From: CAYYIS01 sp964470965
GTDB taxonomy: Bacteria > JAAXHH01 > JABIQT01
Length of the DNA stretch: 11,677 nt
NCBI GenBank assembly: GCA_964470965.1
Contig: CAYYIS010000085.1
Span: forward strand, 1-11,677
Reading direction: 5' to 3'
Below are positions 1-5,872 of the stretch, piece after piece. A program made the position numbers and the translations under genes. Numbering within the stretch: position 1 is the first letter of the stretch; every line of letters starts with the position of its first letter. The notes under the pieces were generated by a model. The model was not told where the DNA came from. It worked only from the letters and a program-made list of their open reading frames with translations, and did no database searches.

Positions 1-123
1 GAAGATGTTGAACCGCTTACGGTGGTCGCGGGCACGCCGGCCCGTGTCATCAAACACGTCGATGCGGGAACACAGGATAAAACGAAGATCGTCGACGCGC
101 TCCGGGAATCGCCGGATCAGTAG
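1..123 (+). CDS. Hexapeptide-repeat (left-handed beta-helix) acyltransferase, C-terminal end only
   Basis: The window opens inside a reading frame (frame 1) that ends at TAG 121-123 and gives 40 residues. The stretch PLTVVAGTPARVIK matches the end of the left-handed beta-helix of bacterial hexapeptide acetyltransferases (maltose, galactoside, serine and capsule-type), where a P-x-T/S-V-V-x-G-x-P-A-x-V-I-K signature closes the last coil. The remaining 25 or so residues are a polar helical tail. Such enzymes move an acetyl group from acetyl-CoA to a sugar, amino sugar or amino acid in the cytoplasm. The acceptor cannot be told, because the catalytic His and the N-terminal part lie outside the window. 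A clear intrinsic terminator begins 61 bases after the stop, so the gene ends its own transcript. Confidence 0.75.
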   Translation, partial: EDVEPLTVVAGTPARVIKHVDAGTQDKTKIVDALRESPDQ

Positions 124-138
124 GACACATGGACACAT
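123..138. repeat. Tandem direct repeat, 2 x GGACACAT
   Basis: The octamer GGACACAT occurs at 123-130 and again at 131-138, overlapping the stop codon of the acyltransferase. A second tandem pair, TCATGGACT twice, sits at 249-266. Both are short and look like replication slippage in non-coding DNA. I assign no function. Confidence 0.5.
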
Positions 139-170
139 GGCTAAATGAACGGTAATGACGAGGGCAATAT

Positions 171-224
171 ATCATAACGAAATGCCCGGCGGAGCTCCAC
201 TCCGCCGGGTTTTCTTTTGCCGGC
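171..224 (+). terminator. Intrinsic terminator A, member of a repeated 54-base element
   Basis: A perfect 10-bp stem pairs CCCGGCGGAG (185-194) with CTCCGCCGGG (200-209) across a 5-base loop, followed by TTTTCTTTT (210-218). It ends the transcript of the upstream acyltransferase. The flanks ATCATnnCGAAATG before the stem and TTTTCTTTTGCyGGC after it recur at 1444-1497 around a second hairpin, so the unit is a repeat rather than a lone terminator. Confidence 0.9.
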
Positions 225-401
225 AACCGGATCGCAGGCCGCCCATGGTCATGGACTTCATGGACTTCGAGATGTGTTCACGCCTTCTGAACGACAGAGA
301 ACATAAGACAACGGAGAACGCTGCAACGTACTCTAATGCCGGCTGTGGGTTCGGGAAGTCAGCGCGACCAGTATCACAAATCATTTGATACACGTATGTT
401 A

Positions 402-430
402 TTGACATTACAACCATACCGGAATATCGT
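402..430 (+). promoter_or_regulatory. Candidate sigma-70 promoter for the PhyH-family gene
   Basis: A consensus -35 box TTGACA lies at 402-407. A 17-base spacer separates it from TATCGT at 425-430, which matches the -10 consensus at four of six positions. The predicted transcript would start near 437 and run about 55 bases to the ATG at 491. It is the only good promoter match in the 124-490 gap, which otherwise shows terminator A and no credible gene. Confidence 0.5.
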
Positions 431-490
431 AAAGCTATCTCTCTTGGACGAAGTCCCCCTTCATCTCAGACTCGACTCTAGGAGTATATC

Positions 491-1246
491 ATGCAACTCA
501 CGCCAGAACAAAAAGACTATTTTTCAGATTTCGGTTATCTCCTGCTACCGGGTCTGATGGCCGATGATGTCGGATGGATCATCGACGAGTTTGAAGCTGT
601 ATTTCAGGACAGCGGCGTGGTTCACGATGGAACAAAACGTTCCAGTATTGGCCCCTTTATTGACCAGCGGGCGCGTCTCTGTACGCTTTTAGATGACCCG
701 AGAATCGAAGGGCTACTATGTGGATTACTGGGTGAGGGCTTCAATTACCTGGGAAGCGGTGGCGAACTTTACGTGGGAGATGGTCTCTGGCATTCCGATA
801 GCGCGCATCGTACCTTAACCTATGTCAAGCTGGCCATGTACCTCGATCCGTTGACGCGCGATACCGGCGCGTTACGGGTGGTGCCCGGCTCACATAAACA
901 GGACTGGGTAGGAAATCTGGATCCGGCAGCACTGTGGGATATCACGCCGGATGAGGTACCGTCTGTGGCATTGGAGAACCAGCCCGGCGATGTCGTCATC
1001 TTCCACGAAAGTGTGTTGCACAACGCCATCGGGGGCGGCAATCGACGGCGCATGTTGAACCTGGTTTGCTGCTCCCGCGCCAGGACAAAAACCGAGATGT
1101 TCGAGGTGGACAAAAGAGTGGTGGCGCTTGCCGGCCGGCCCTTATATTCGGATTTTCTACGGCAGACAGCCTCCCCGGCACGCATGCGGCACCTGGAACA
1201 GATTATGGAGCGACAAGCCGCTCATGCGGCGGGAGCGGTTCATTAA
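491..1246 (+). CDS. Phytanoyl-CoA dioxygenase (PhyH)-family Fe(II)/2-oxoglutarate oxygenase
   Basis: This 251-residue protein has the layout of the PhyH family, cytoplasmic non-haem iron oxygenases that hydroxylate a substrate while turning 2-oxoglutarate into succinate and CO2. The iron-binding triad is visible: H101 and D103 in LWHSD, and the distal H177 in ESVLHNAIGGG. An arginine at 185-187 is placed to hold the 2-oxoglutarate carboxylate. Supporting motifs are YLDPLTRDTGALRVVPGSH (118-135) and QPGDVVIFH (164-172). The N-terminus (PEQKDYFSDFGYLLLPGL) is typical, so the start is firm. AGGAG at 480-484 sits six bases before the ATG. The gene has its own promoter and no close partner gene. 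The substrate is unknown: uncultured marine and sponge-associated bacteria carry many copies of this family, and few have been characterised. Confidence 0.9.
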   Translation: MQLTPEQKDYFSDFGYLLLPGLMADDVGWIIDEFEAVFQDSGVVHDGTKRSSIGPFIDQRARLCTLLDDPRIEGLLCGLLGEGFNYLGSGGELYVGDGLWHSDSAHRTLTYVKLAMYLDPLTRDTGALRVVPGSHKQDWVGNLDPAALWDITPDEVPSVALENQPGDVVIFHESVLHNAIGGGNRRRMLNLVCCSRARTKTEMFEVDKRVVALAGRPLYSDFLRQTASPARMRHLEQIMERQAAHAAGAVH

Positions 1247-1280
1247 ATCAACGGTGCATTGCATACCCCTGCCCCTTTTT

Positions 1281-1406
1281 GATGTGCCGGCTGCCGGACG
1301 CTACGAGGCCTTATGGAACGGTGCCAACATCACGGGCGCCAGGGTGCCCTAACATATGCCCAGTGGCAGCGGGTATAGCGAGGCGAAGAGGATGGCGCTC
1401 CTGAAG
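1281..1406 (+). pseudogene. Relic of a FlgD/T9SS-type C-terminal Ig-like sorting domain
   Basis: Read in one frame, this stretch gives VPAAGRYEALWNGANITG-ARVP, a TAA stop at 1350-1352, then HMPSGSGYSEAKRMALLK ending at 1406. The pattern A-G-x-Y-x-x-x-W-x-G-x-x-x-x-G-x-x-V followed by G-x-Y-x-E-x-K-R-M-x-L-L-K is the signature of the FlgD-like Ig tail that ends many secreted proteins of FCB-type bacteria. Both halves are in the same frame. The middle segment that normally reads like S-G-v-Y-f-Y-r-l has lost about four residues and gained the stop. Nothing upstream of about 1275 continues the gene, because the PhyH gene ends at 1246. I infer the decayed 3' end of a lost gene, with terminator B (1458-1491) as its former terminator. 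Confidence 0.6.
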
Positions 1407-1438
1407 TCGGGCTTAGGACTTTTTTTGACCTTCAGGAG
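1398..1438 (+). other. Nested, mutually exclusive inverted repeats around a T7 run
   Basis: CTCCTGAAG at 1398-1406 can pair with CTTCAGGAG at 1430-1438 (9 bp, 23-base loop). Inside this, AAGTC (1404-1408) can pair with GACTT (1417-1421) directly before the T run that begins at 1420. The two foldings share bases 1404-1406 and so exclude each other. The short stem plus T run resembles a weak terminator at the end of the decayed gene. Confidence 0.3.
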
Positions 1439-1443
1439 ACCAA

Positions 1444-1497
1444 ATCATTGCGAAATGCCCGGTGGAGACAACCTCCACCGGGTTTTCTTTTGCTGGC
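1444..1497 (+). terminator. Intrinsic terminator B, second copy of the 54-base element
   Basis: The stem CCCGGTGGAG (1458-1467) pairs perfectly with CTCCACCGGG (1473-1482) around a 5-base loop, followed by TTTTCTTTT (1483-1491). Compared with terminator A, 44 of 54 positions agree. The stem change C to T on the left arm is matched by G to A on the right, while all five loop bases differ. It would end transcription from the PhyH gene and formerly from the decayed gene between. Confidence 0.9.
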
Positions 1498-1802
1498 TAT
1501 GGGGCTGTAAAGAATAGTTGGCAGGCAATGAGCGGCTGATCCTGAATCGGAACCGCGGGCTTTCCATAGAGGATGTGGGCTTGGAGATGTACAACAGCCT
1601 TCTGCAACCTGCATTCTAGAAGGAAAAGCGTCGCATATCTCTGTGTTTATTAACTTGGAGAGGTGTTTTCTCTAAGTATTTTGTCCGTGTTTATCGTCTG
1701 GGCCGCGGATCCACCACTGGGGGTATGAGGTAAAGAACTGCATTTCGACAGACGCACACAAAAGATTCTGTACTGGCGATGCGTCAGGGTTCGTAGTCAA
1801 AC
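1498..1802. other. Intergenic stretch between convergent genes
   Basis: I see no credible gene in these 305 bases. ACTTGGAGA (1653-1661) and TCTCTAAGT (1669-1677) form a 9-bp stem with one G-T pair, followed by ATTTTG. It could be a weak rightward terminator. No clear terminator for the leftward gene that stops at 1803 is visible. Confidence 0.5.
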
Positions 1803-3440
1803 TCAGGTTGCATTATATTGGGATTGACTGGATGAATACCTCACGTGGACTTCAAGCTTCTCGATCGACATGGGATCGTGCGCTTTTACATCCCTTCGGT
1901 TGACCCGCATTCCGATCAGATTGTTGCCGATGGCAAACTGGTCAGGACGGGCCGGGAAAACCAGCCATCCCCCGTCTGCAGAAGGGCTGTCGAGCAGGGC
2001 ATTGTTGACGCGCAGTTCCAAATATTGAACAATATCCGACGCGGGAGGTATGGTTTCAAGCGTGTGCACCTTTGAGGTGACAATGTTCGCGGGTTGAAGT
2101 CGTCCACTCAGTGGCTGGTCGGCTGCCGACGGATCAGACAGCAGGACATGAATTGAAACTGCAGCCACTGCCGTGGATTCTGAAGATAGGTCATCTGCGA
2201 TATACACCATCAGGAGGGTATCGGCTTTCCCGTCGTCCGAAAGGTCCGCCGGCAACGGGGCCAGCATGTTCGTTATGTAGTACATCCATCGCGGCGTATT
2301 CCAGTCCTCCGGGTTCGGCACAACAGTCGAACCGTGTCCGCCGCCACGGCGCTGAAGGACAAAGGTCTTGTCCTTGTGCCGCAGGTTCCCTGGCCTGGCC
2401 ATTTCCCGATAGGACTGCCGATGCAACAGGCGTACCCGTTCATCTCTGGCGGGAAGTGTGTGCTCGAAATTGAAGGTCTGAATTCCGTCTGCACCCTGAT
2501 GCCACCAGTTGGAATACACGCCCCGCAGCACTTCGATCGGGGGGTGCAGGTACCCATCGGTCGCATGGTGGTCATCGACACAGGGGTAGAGTTTGATTCC
2601 TGTTCCGTCTGAAATGCGGCGGAAGGCGGCGATATCTACGTCAAAGGATCGATTTCCCAGGATGAAAAGGTCCACCAGCTGTTCGCGGGCCCAGGCTTCC
2701 ACGTCGATACCGTCAAAGTGGCAGCCCTCCAGGGTCTCGGGAACCCGGGCCGCGAGCAGAAACGGCCTTCCGCGGTTCTCCTCCTCTTCCAGAGTCATCT
2801 TTCGTACTGCCCGCATAAATGTCGTCAGGTGTCCGCGGTTTTCCCACTGTCGTCCAGGCGGCAAAGTAACGGGCACACGGGCAAAGTCAATCTCGATACC
2901 GTCGTAGTCGTAGTTCTCGGCTATTTCCTTAAGGATTTGGATTTTGTACTCGCGAACACCGCTCTTGGCGAAATTCCAGTATCCCGGATTCCCGTAGGAC
3001 TCCCATGTGTGGATGAGCCAGTCCGGATGAGCGTCTTTGTACAGTGGGCGGCTCAAAGGGGCGATACTGGTCATGTCGGTGCCGTTCAGCCGGTACGAGA
3101 AGAACGCTTCTTTTCCGCGTTTCCTGGTTTCTTCACAAAAAACCCGCACCGGATCGATTCCGGCTTCCCACCAGCTGTTCAGGCCCGGCAGCTCCCATAC
3201 GGGGAGGACTTCGCTCGGGTAATTGGCGTAGTTGCCGTCCAACCAGCACCACCATATGCTGTCCATCGTCACGCCGGGTTCGTCAACCATGGAAAAGTAG
3301 TCCGACACGATTTTCTCCATGTCCTTCCCGGCCAGAGGAACAAAGATGGAGGGCGATCCGAAGTTCGTGTCGTAGTTGACTATGACGCGCCGGCGTCGGT
3401 TAACGGCGGCACTGTGAGCTGCAGATGGCTCATGTTTCAC
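1803..3440 (-). CDS. Glycoside-hydrolase-like TIM-barrel protein with C-terminal beta-rich domain
   Basis: This 545-residue protein begins with a beta strand (RRRVIVNYD, 16-24) and runs through a barrel-like series to about residue 330. The barrel includes NYDYDGIEIDFARVP (176-190), which resembles the strand-4 acidic motif (Y-D-G-I-x-x-D) of glycoside-hydrolase-like family 10 and related GH clans. E183 and D185 are the candidate acidic residues. Other barrel strands are SIWWCWLDGN (61-70), LYPCVD (284-289) and GADGIQTFNFEH (316-327). Residues 400-545 are beta-rich and end in KLEVHVRYS, consistent with a sandwich domain. There is no signal peptide, so it is probably cytoplasmic. The start is GTG at 3440, with only a weak AAAGG about 12 bases upstream. 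It stops 5 bases after a small ORF on the same strand. Substrate and true catalytic activity are unknown. Confidence 0.65.
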   Translation of the reverse strand: MKHEPSAAHSAAVNRRRRVIVNYDTNFGSPSIFVPLAGKDMEKIVSDYFSMVDEPGVTMDSIWWCWLDGNYANYPSEVLPVWELPGLNSWWEAGIDPVRVFCEETRKRGKEAFFSYRLNGTDMTSIAPLSRPLYKDAHPDWLIHTWESYGNPGYWNFAKSGVREYKIQILKEIAENYDYDGIEIDFARVPVTLPPGRQWENRGHLTTFMRAVRKMTLEEEENRGRPFLLAARVPETLEGCHFDGIDVEAWAREQLVDLFILGNRSFDVDIAAFRRISDGTGIKLYPCVDDHHATDGYLHPPIEVLRGVYSNWWHQGADGIQTFNFEHTLPARDERVRLLHRQSYREMARPGNLRHKDKTFVLQRRGGGHGSTVVPNPEDWNTPRWMYYITNMLAPLPADLSDDGKADTLLMVYIADDLSSESTAVAAVSIHVLLSDPSAADQPLSGRLQPANIVTSKVHTLETIPPASDIVQYLELRVNNALLDSPSADGGWLVFPARPDQFAIGNNLIGMRVNRRDVKAHDPMSIEKLEVHVRYSSSQSQYNAT

Positions 3441-3445
3441 GGTGA

Positions 3446-3676
3446 TTAAAGCCTTTCAGCCAGTCGGCAGTTGAGATGATCTTGGCAGCCGCCTGTGCAC
3501 CCCACCATCGGCGGATTGTGCTTTACATATGCTTGCGGCCGTTCTATTGTGTCTAAATAACAAACAATCAAATCGCCGGATGCGTTGTTCGTTGCGCTCA
3601 AAGACCGCTGAATCCGTTCCTGGTCTGATAGAATATGTATCTTCCTGATCGTGGCAACAGGAATTTCGTACAACAC
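3446..3676 (-). CDS. Possible small hypothetical protein with Cys cluster
   Basis: A 76-residue frame starts at GTG 3676-3674, with AAGGG five bases upstream, and stops at 3448-3446, five bases before the GTG of the glycoside-hydrolase-like gene. That spacing suggests translational coupling. The protein has an ordered alternation of hydrophobic and charged residues (EIPVATIRKIHILSDQE, then DLIVCYLDTIERPQAYVKHN) and ends with a Cys cluster, VGCTGGCQDHLNC, where C-x3-C-x5-C could bind metal. I do not recognise the family. The frame extends upstream to ATG 3751 but becomes low-quality there. It may instead be a decayed fragment or a chance ORF. Confidence 0.38.
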   Translation of the reverse strand: MLYEIPVATIRKIHILSDQERIQRSLSATNNASGDLIVCYLDTIERPQAYVKHNPPMVGCTGGCQDHLNCRLAERL

Positions 3677-3698
3677 GCCAACCCTTGTTGGCGTTTTT
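3675..3698 (+). terminator. Hairpin with T run; on the other strand it covers a start region
   Basis: ACGCCAAC (3675-3682) pairs perfectly with GTTGGCGT (3687-3694) around the loop CCTT, and T runs on to 3698. Read rightward this is a good intrinsic terminator, yet no rightward gene lies upstream. Read leftward, the loop is AAGG of the candidate Shine-Dalgarno and the stem ends in the candidate GTG start at 3676, so it could block translation of the small ORF. Confidence 0.45.
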
Positions 3699-3885
3699 GT
3701 CGACCTTGCCCCCCGATGCGAGTGATCCTGTCGGCGCCTTTGAATCAGCACCAGTCGCTACCCTTTCGGTGCGGGCACAAAACCCATGGACGTGTCTAAC
3801 CCGTGGAAGGGGACACGGGAGCGTCTTGTAATTAGTCGATAATGAAACTCTCGTGGGATCTGTATTGTGGAATGTAAGGAGTGTT

Positions 3886-3942
3886 ATGCGTTGCAGAATA
3901 CCGCCTGTATCCAACAGGCGTCGGTCCATCCTGGTCATATGA
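3886..3942 (+). CDS. Candidate 18-residue leader peptide upstream of the DoxX-like gene
   Basis: TAAGGAG (3875-3881) is one of the best Shine-Dalgarno sequences in the window and sits four bases before ATG 3886. The frame reads MRCRIPPVSNRRRSILVI and stops at TGA 3940-3942, 48 bases before the DoxX-like start. A perfect 7-bp hairpin, CGCCTGT (3902-3908) with ACAGGCG (3914-3920), lies inside the ORF, so translating ribosomes would melt it. The peptide is Arg-rich (five Arg in 18). A leader role is inferred from position; the peptide may be a chance ORF. Confidence 0.35.
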   Translation: MRCRIPPVSNRRRSILVI

Positions 3943-3990
3943 TTTTCGTGGCATCAATGCTTCTCACCCATCCTCTCACTGGAGGTTGAT

Positions 3991-4377
3991 ATGAAGTGGT
4001 TCGGTTCGATAATACCGGTCACACTCGGCATCTTGTTTCTGTTAGCCGGCGGCACCAAACTGGCCGGACAAGCCATGCATGTGGAATCCTTCACGGGGTG
4101 GGGCTACCCGGTCTGGTTCATGTATGTCACCGGCTTCATTGAAACCATGTGCGCCTTAATGCTCTTAGGCAGCAAAACAAGGTACTATGGTGCGGTGCTG
4201 ATCGCATGCACGATGCTCGGTGCCGCCGCGACCCTTGTTATGTCGAACCAGATGGCGCAGGTTCCTATTCCGGCACTGTTGTTTGTCCTGGCGATTTTCA
4301 CGGCCAAAAAACACCGTCCCCAAACCGGTGGCGCGATTGAAGTGGACCCGATAGATATTAGCCGCAAGGCTCACTGA
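3991..4377 (+). CDS. DoxX-family (DoxX-like) small integral membrane protein
   Basis: This 128-residue protein has four predicted membrane helices: about 7-25, 41-60, 66-84 and 92-105. Helix 1 ends in the family-typical LLAGGTKLAG, and helix 2 follows WGYPVWFMYVTGFIE, where the Y-P-x-W/x-x-x-x-x-G-x-x-E pattern is characteristic of DoxX-like proteins. The tail after residue 106 is polar and cytoplasmic-like. GGAGG at 3981-3985 lies five bases before the ATG. DoxX-like proteins sit in the inner membrane. Their role is poorly defined: some relate to quinone or redox stress, others only accompany unrelated enzymes. A secreted alpha/beta hydrolase starts 52 bases downstream on the same strand, so the two are probably co-transcribed. 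Confidence 0.85.
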   Translation: MKWFGSIIPVTLGILFLLAGGTKLAGQAMHVESFTGWGYPVWFMYVTGFIETMCALMLLGSKTRYYGAVLIACTMLGAAATLVMSNQMAQVPIPALLFVLAIFTAKKHRPQTGGAIEVDPIDISRKAH

Positions 4378-4415
4378 GGAACCACCCTTCAATTGCGAGA
4401 CACGTGGATGGTTCC
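4378..4415 (+). other. Intercistronic inverted repeat between DoxX-like and hydrolase genes
   Basis: GGAACCA (4378-4384), starting right after the DoxX-like stop codon, pairs with TGGTTCC (4409-4415) just before the hydrolase ribosome binding site at 4417-4425. With no T run it is not a terminator. It could stabilise the upstream message or modulate the ratio of the two products. Confidence 0.4.
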
Positions 4416-4429
4416 TGGAGGAGGAATAT

Positions 4430-5440
4430 ATGAATAGCAAAAGATTCGCCTGTAACACCGGTTGGCTGCCAGCGGTAGTCCTGTTACTCCTTGCGATACC
4501 GACACAGGCTGCCGCCCAACCCGCCAACTGGGGTCCCATGAGCCCCTCGCTCGAAGACGTCCCCTATCCCCATCCCGTGGCGTACCTGTCGTTTACAATG
4601 TTCGGGCAACAGGTGCGAATGGCCTACATGGACGTCCCGCCCTCCGGCGCGCCCAACGGCCAGACGGTAGTCCTTCTCCATGGCGGAAACTTCTTTGCCG
4701 AGTACTGGAAAGGAACCATAGAGGTCCTGCGAACCGAGGGGTTTCGCGTATTGGCCACCGACCGGATCGGATACGGGCGCTCCTCGAAACCGATTCTGCC
4801 TTACACGCTGCATGACATGGCACTTCACGTTAAGATGCTACTTGACGAGAAAAGGGTCTCCCAAGCAGCAATCGTAGGGCACTCAATGGGAGGCATGGTG
4901 ACCTCTCGGTTTGCGTTTTCATATCCTGCCATGACGACACATGCAGTTATGGTGAATCAAATCGGATTGACGGACGCACGGCTGAACCGTGCATGGCGTG
5001 ATCACGGCGAGCAGTATCGAGCCAGTCTGAATCGGTCTTACGAGTCGATCCGAAAAGGCATCGAACGGTACTTCGTCACGTGGAAACCCGAGTACGAGTA
5101 TTTCATCCGCCTGCATTACGGCTGGACCCAGAGCGGAGATTGGCCGCAGTTCGCCATGGTGCGCAGTCTGATTTCTCAGATGCTTTACGCGGATCCGGTT
5201 GTCCATGACTGGCCGCACATAAGGGCGAAGACCCTGGTCATTGGAGGGGCAGAAGACGGTCCTGATTTTCCTGCCTTGGCAAAGCATGTCGCCGATACCA
5301 TCCCCAACGCCGAACTGGTCCTCATCAACAACGTCGGACACATACCGCACCTGGAGGCCCCGGACCGATTTCATGCGGAGCTCATTCGCTTCCTGAAATC
5401 TGATCCGATTCCGGTCTCGGATCATCCTGGACCCCCTTAG
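4430..5440 (+). CDS. Secreted alpha/beta-hydrolase
   Basis: This 336-residue alpha/beta-hydrolase-fold protein has a Sec-type signal peptide: basic start (NSKR), hydrophobic core at 12-23, and a likely cleavage after A29 in TQAAAQ. It would act in the periplasm or outside the cell. The oxyanion motif HGG is at 84-86, followed by DRIGYGRSSKP (111-121). The nucleophile is S152 in GHSMGG, the acid probably D276 in GGAEDGPDFP, and the base H304 in NNVGHIPHLEAP, so the triad is complete. Typical reactions are hydrolysis of esters, amides, epoxides or haloalkanes. Sequence alone does not choose among them, though the fold pattern is closest to proline iminopeptidase/epoxide-hydrolase-type members. 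GGAGGAGGA at 4417-4425 is a very strong ribosome binding site. It follows the DoxX-like gene closely. Confidence 0.85.
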   Translation: MNSKRFACNTGWLPAVVLLLLAIPTQAAAQPANWGPMSPSLEDVPYPHPVAYLSFTMFGQQVRMAYMDVPPSGAPNGQTVVLLHGGNFFAEYWKGTIEVLRTEGFRVLATDRIGYGRSSKPILPYTLHDMALHVKMLLDEKRVSQAAIVGHSMGGMVTSRFAFSYPAMTTHAVMVNQIGLTDARLNRAWRDHGEQYRASLNRSYESIRKGIERYFVTWKPEYEYFIRLHYGWTQSGDWPQFAMVRSLISQMLYADPVVHDWPHIRAKTLVIGGAEDGPDFPALAKHVADTIPNAELVLINNVGHIPHLEAPDRFHAELIRFLKSDPIPVSDHPGPP

Positions 5441-5872
5441 GTGTTTTACACGTGGTCCCGGCTGGATGGTGACCCTGGACTTGTCTAGAATGGTGTGTGG
5501 GCCGTCAGCTGCGGTTTGCCAATACTGGCAATACTCTCGCCTTCCGAGTATGCGAAATACGCGTAACCCGTTGACAATAAGATTGTTTTGTGCGATGGTT
5601 AAAGTATAAGAAGACCGGGGTGTCGGACTATGATTGACTATCCGGTCCCGCCTGTTGTATGTGTCGTTTACAGTGCCGCATTCCAGTATCCTGGACTACG
5701 TTATACAGGGATCTTGCCCTGCGCCAGACGGGTATTTCAAGGATGGTTGCCGCGGTTCGGTGATGCCGCTGTTGATCGTCGCGCCACAGGCTGACCGGAC
5801 CGTTTCGCAAAATCTCGCTGGCAGCAATCCTTGCAACGGCGGTTGGGGGCCATCAATTGATTGAGCAATCCC
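5441..5872. other. Intergenic stretch between convergent genes, with palindromes
   Basis: No gene here is convincing. A 54-residue frame from ATG 5630 and overlapping frames lack a good ribosome binding site and any family pattern. TTGCCA/TGGCAA (5516-5531) and ATACTC/GAGTAT (5531-5551) are back-to-back inverted repeats. A perfect TTGACA follows at 5571-5576, but the base triplets 16-18 bases later match -10 poorly. GACCGG (5613-5618) can pair with CCGGTC (5642-5647), and GACTAT is repeated at 5626 and 5636. No clear terminator serves either flanking gene. Confidence 0.4.

Larger units (their letters stand above)
3441..3990. other. 550-base region between divergent genes
   Basis: The leftward half (3446-3676) holds one plausible small ORF, and 3675-3698 holds a strong hairpin. 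The rightward half (3886-3942) holds a leader ORF with its own hairpin. Longer overlapping frames on the minus strand up to 3938 look non-coding, being rich in Arg, Ser, Cys and Thr with no domain-like pattern. I found no convincing -35/-10 pair for either flanking gene. Confidence 0.4.

Noticed and set aside
123..266. Two pairs of short tandem repeats as a possible CRISPR or iteron array
   Set aside because: Only two copies each, 8-9 bases long, no spacers and no neighbouring replication or cas genes.
155..388. 77-codon ORF overlapping terminator A
   Set aside because: It reads straight through a perfect intrinsic terminator, has no ribosome binding site and no domain-like pattern.
1515..1619. 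Open frame reading ERLILNRNRGLSIEDVGLEMY
   Set aside because: Looks faintly protein-like but is about 34 codons, begins after a stop without a start signal and matches nothing I recognise.
2718..3449. 243-codon plus-strand ORF
   Set aside because: Lies fully antisense to the glycoside-hydrolase-like gene, whose frame shows clear barrel motifs; it is a shadow frame.
3456..3938. 160-codon minus-strand ORF in the divergent gap
   Set aside because: Composition is Arg/Ser/Cys/Thr-rich without regular hydrophobic spacing, it overlaps the better frame at 3446-3676, and it lacks a ribosome binding site.
5630..5794. 54-codon plus-strand ORF from ATG 5630
   Set aside because: No good ribosome binding site, weak -10 match upstream, and no recognisable residue pattern.
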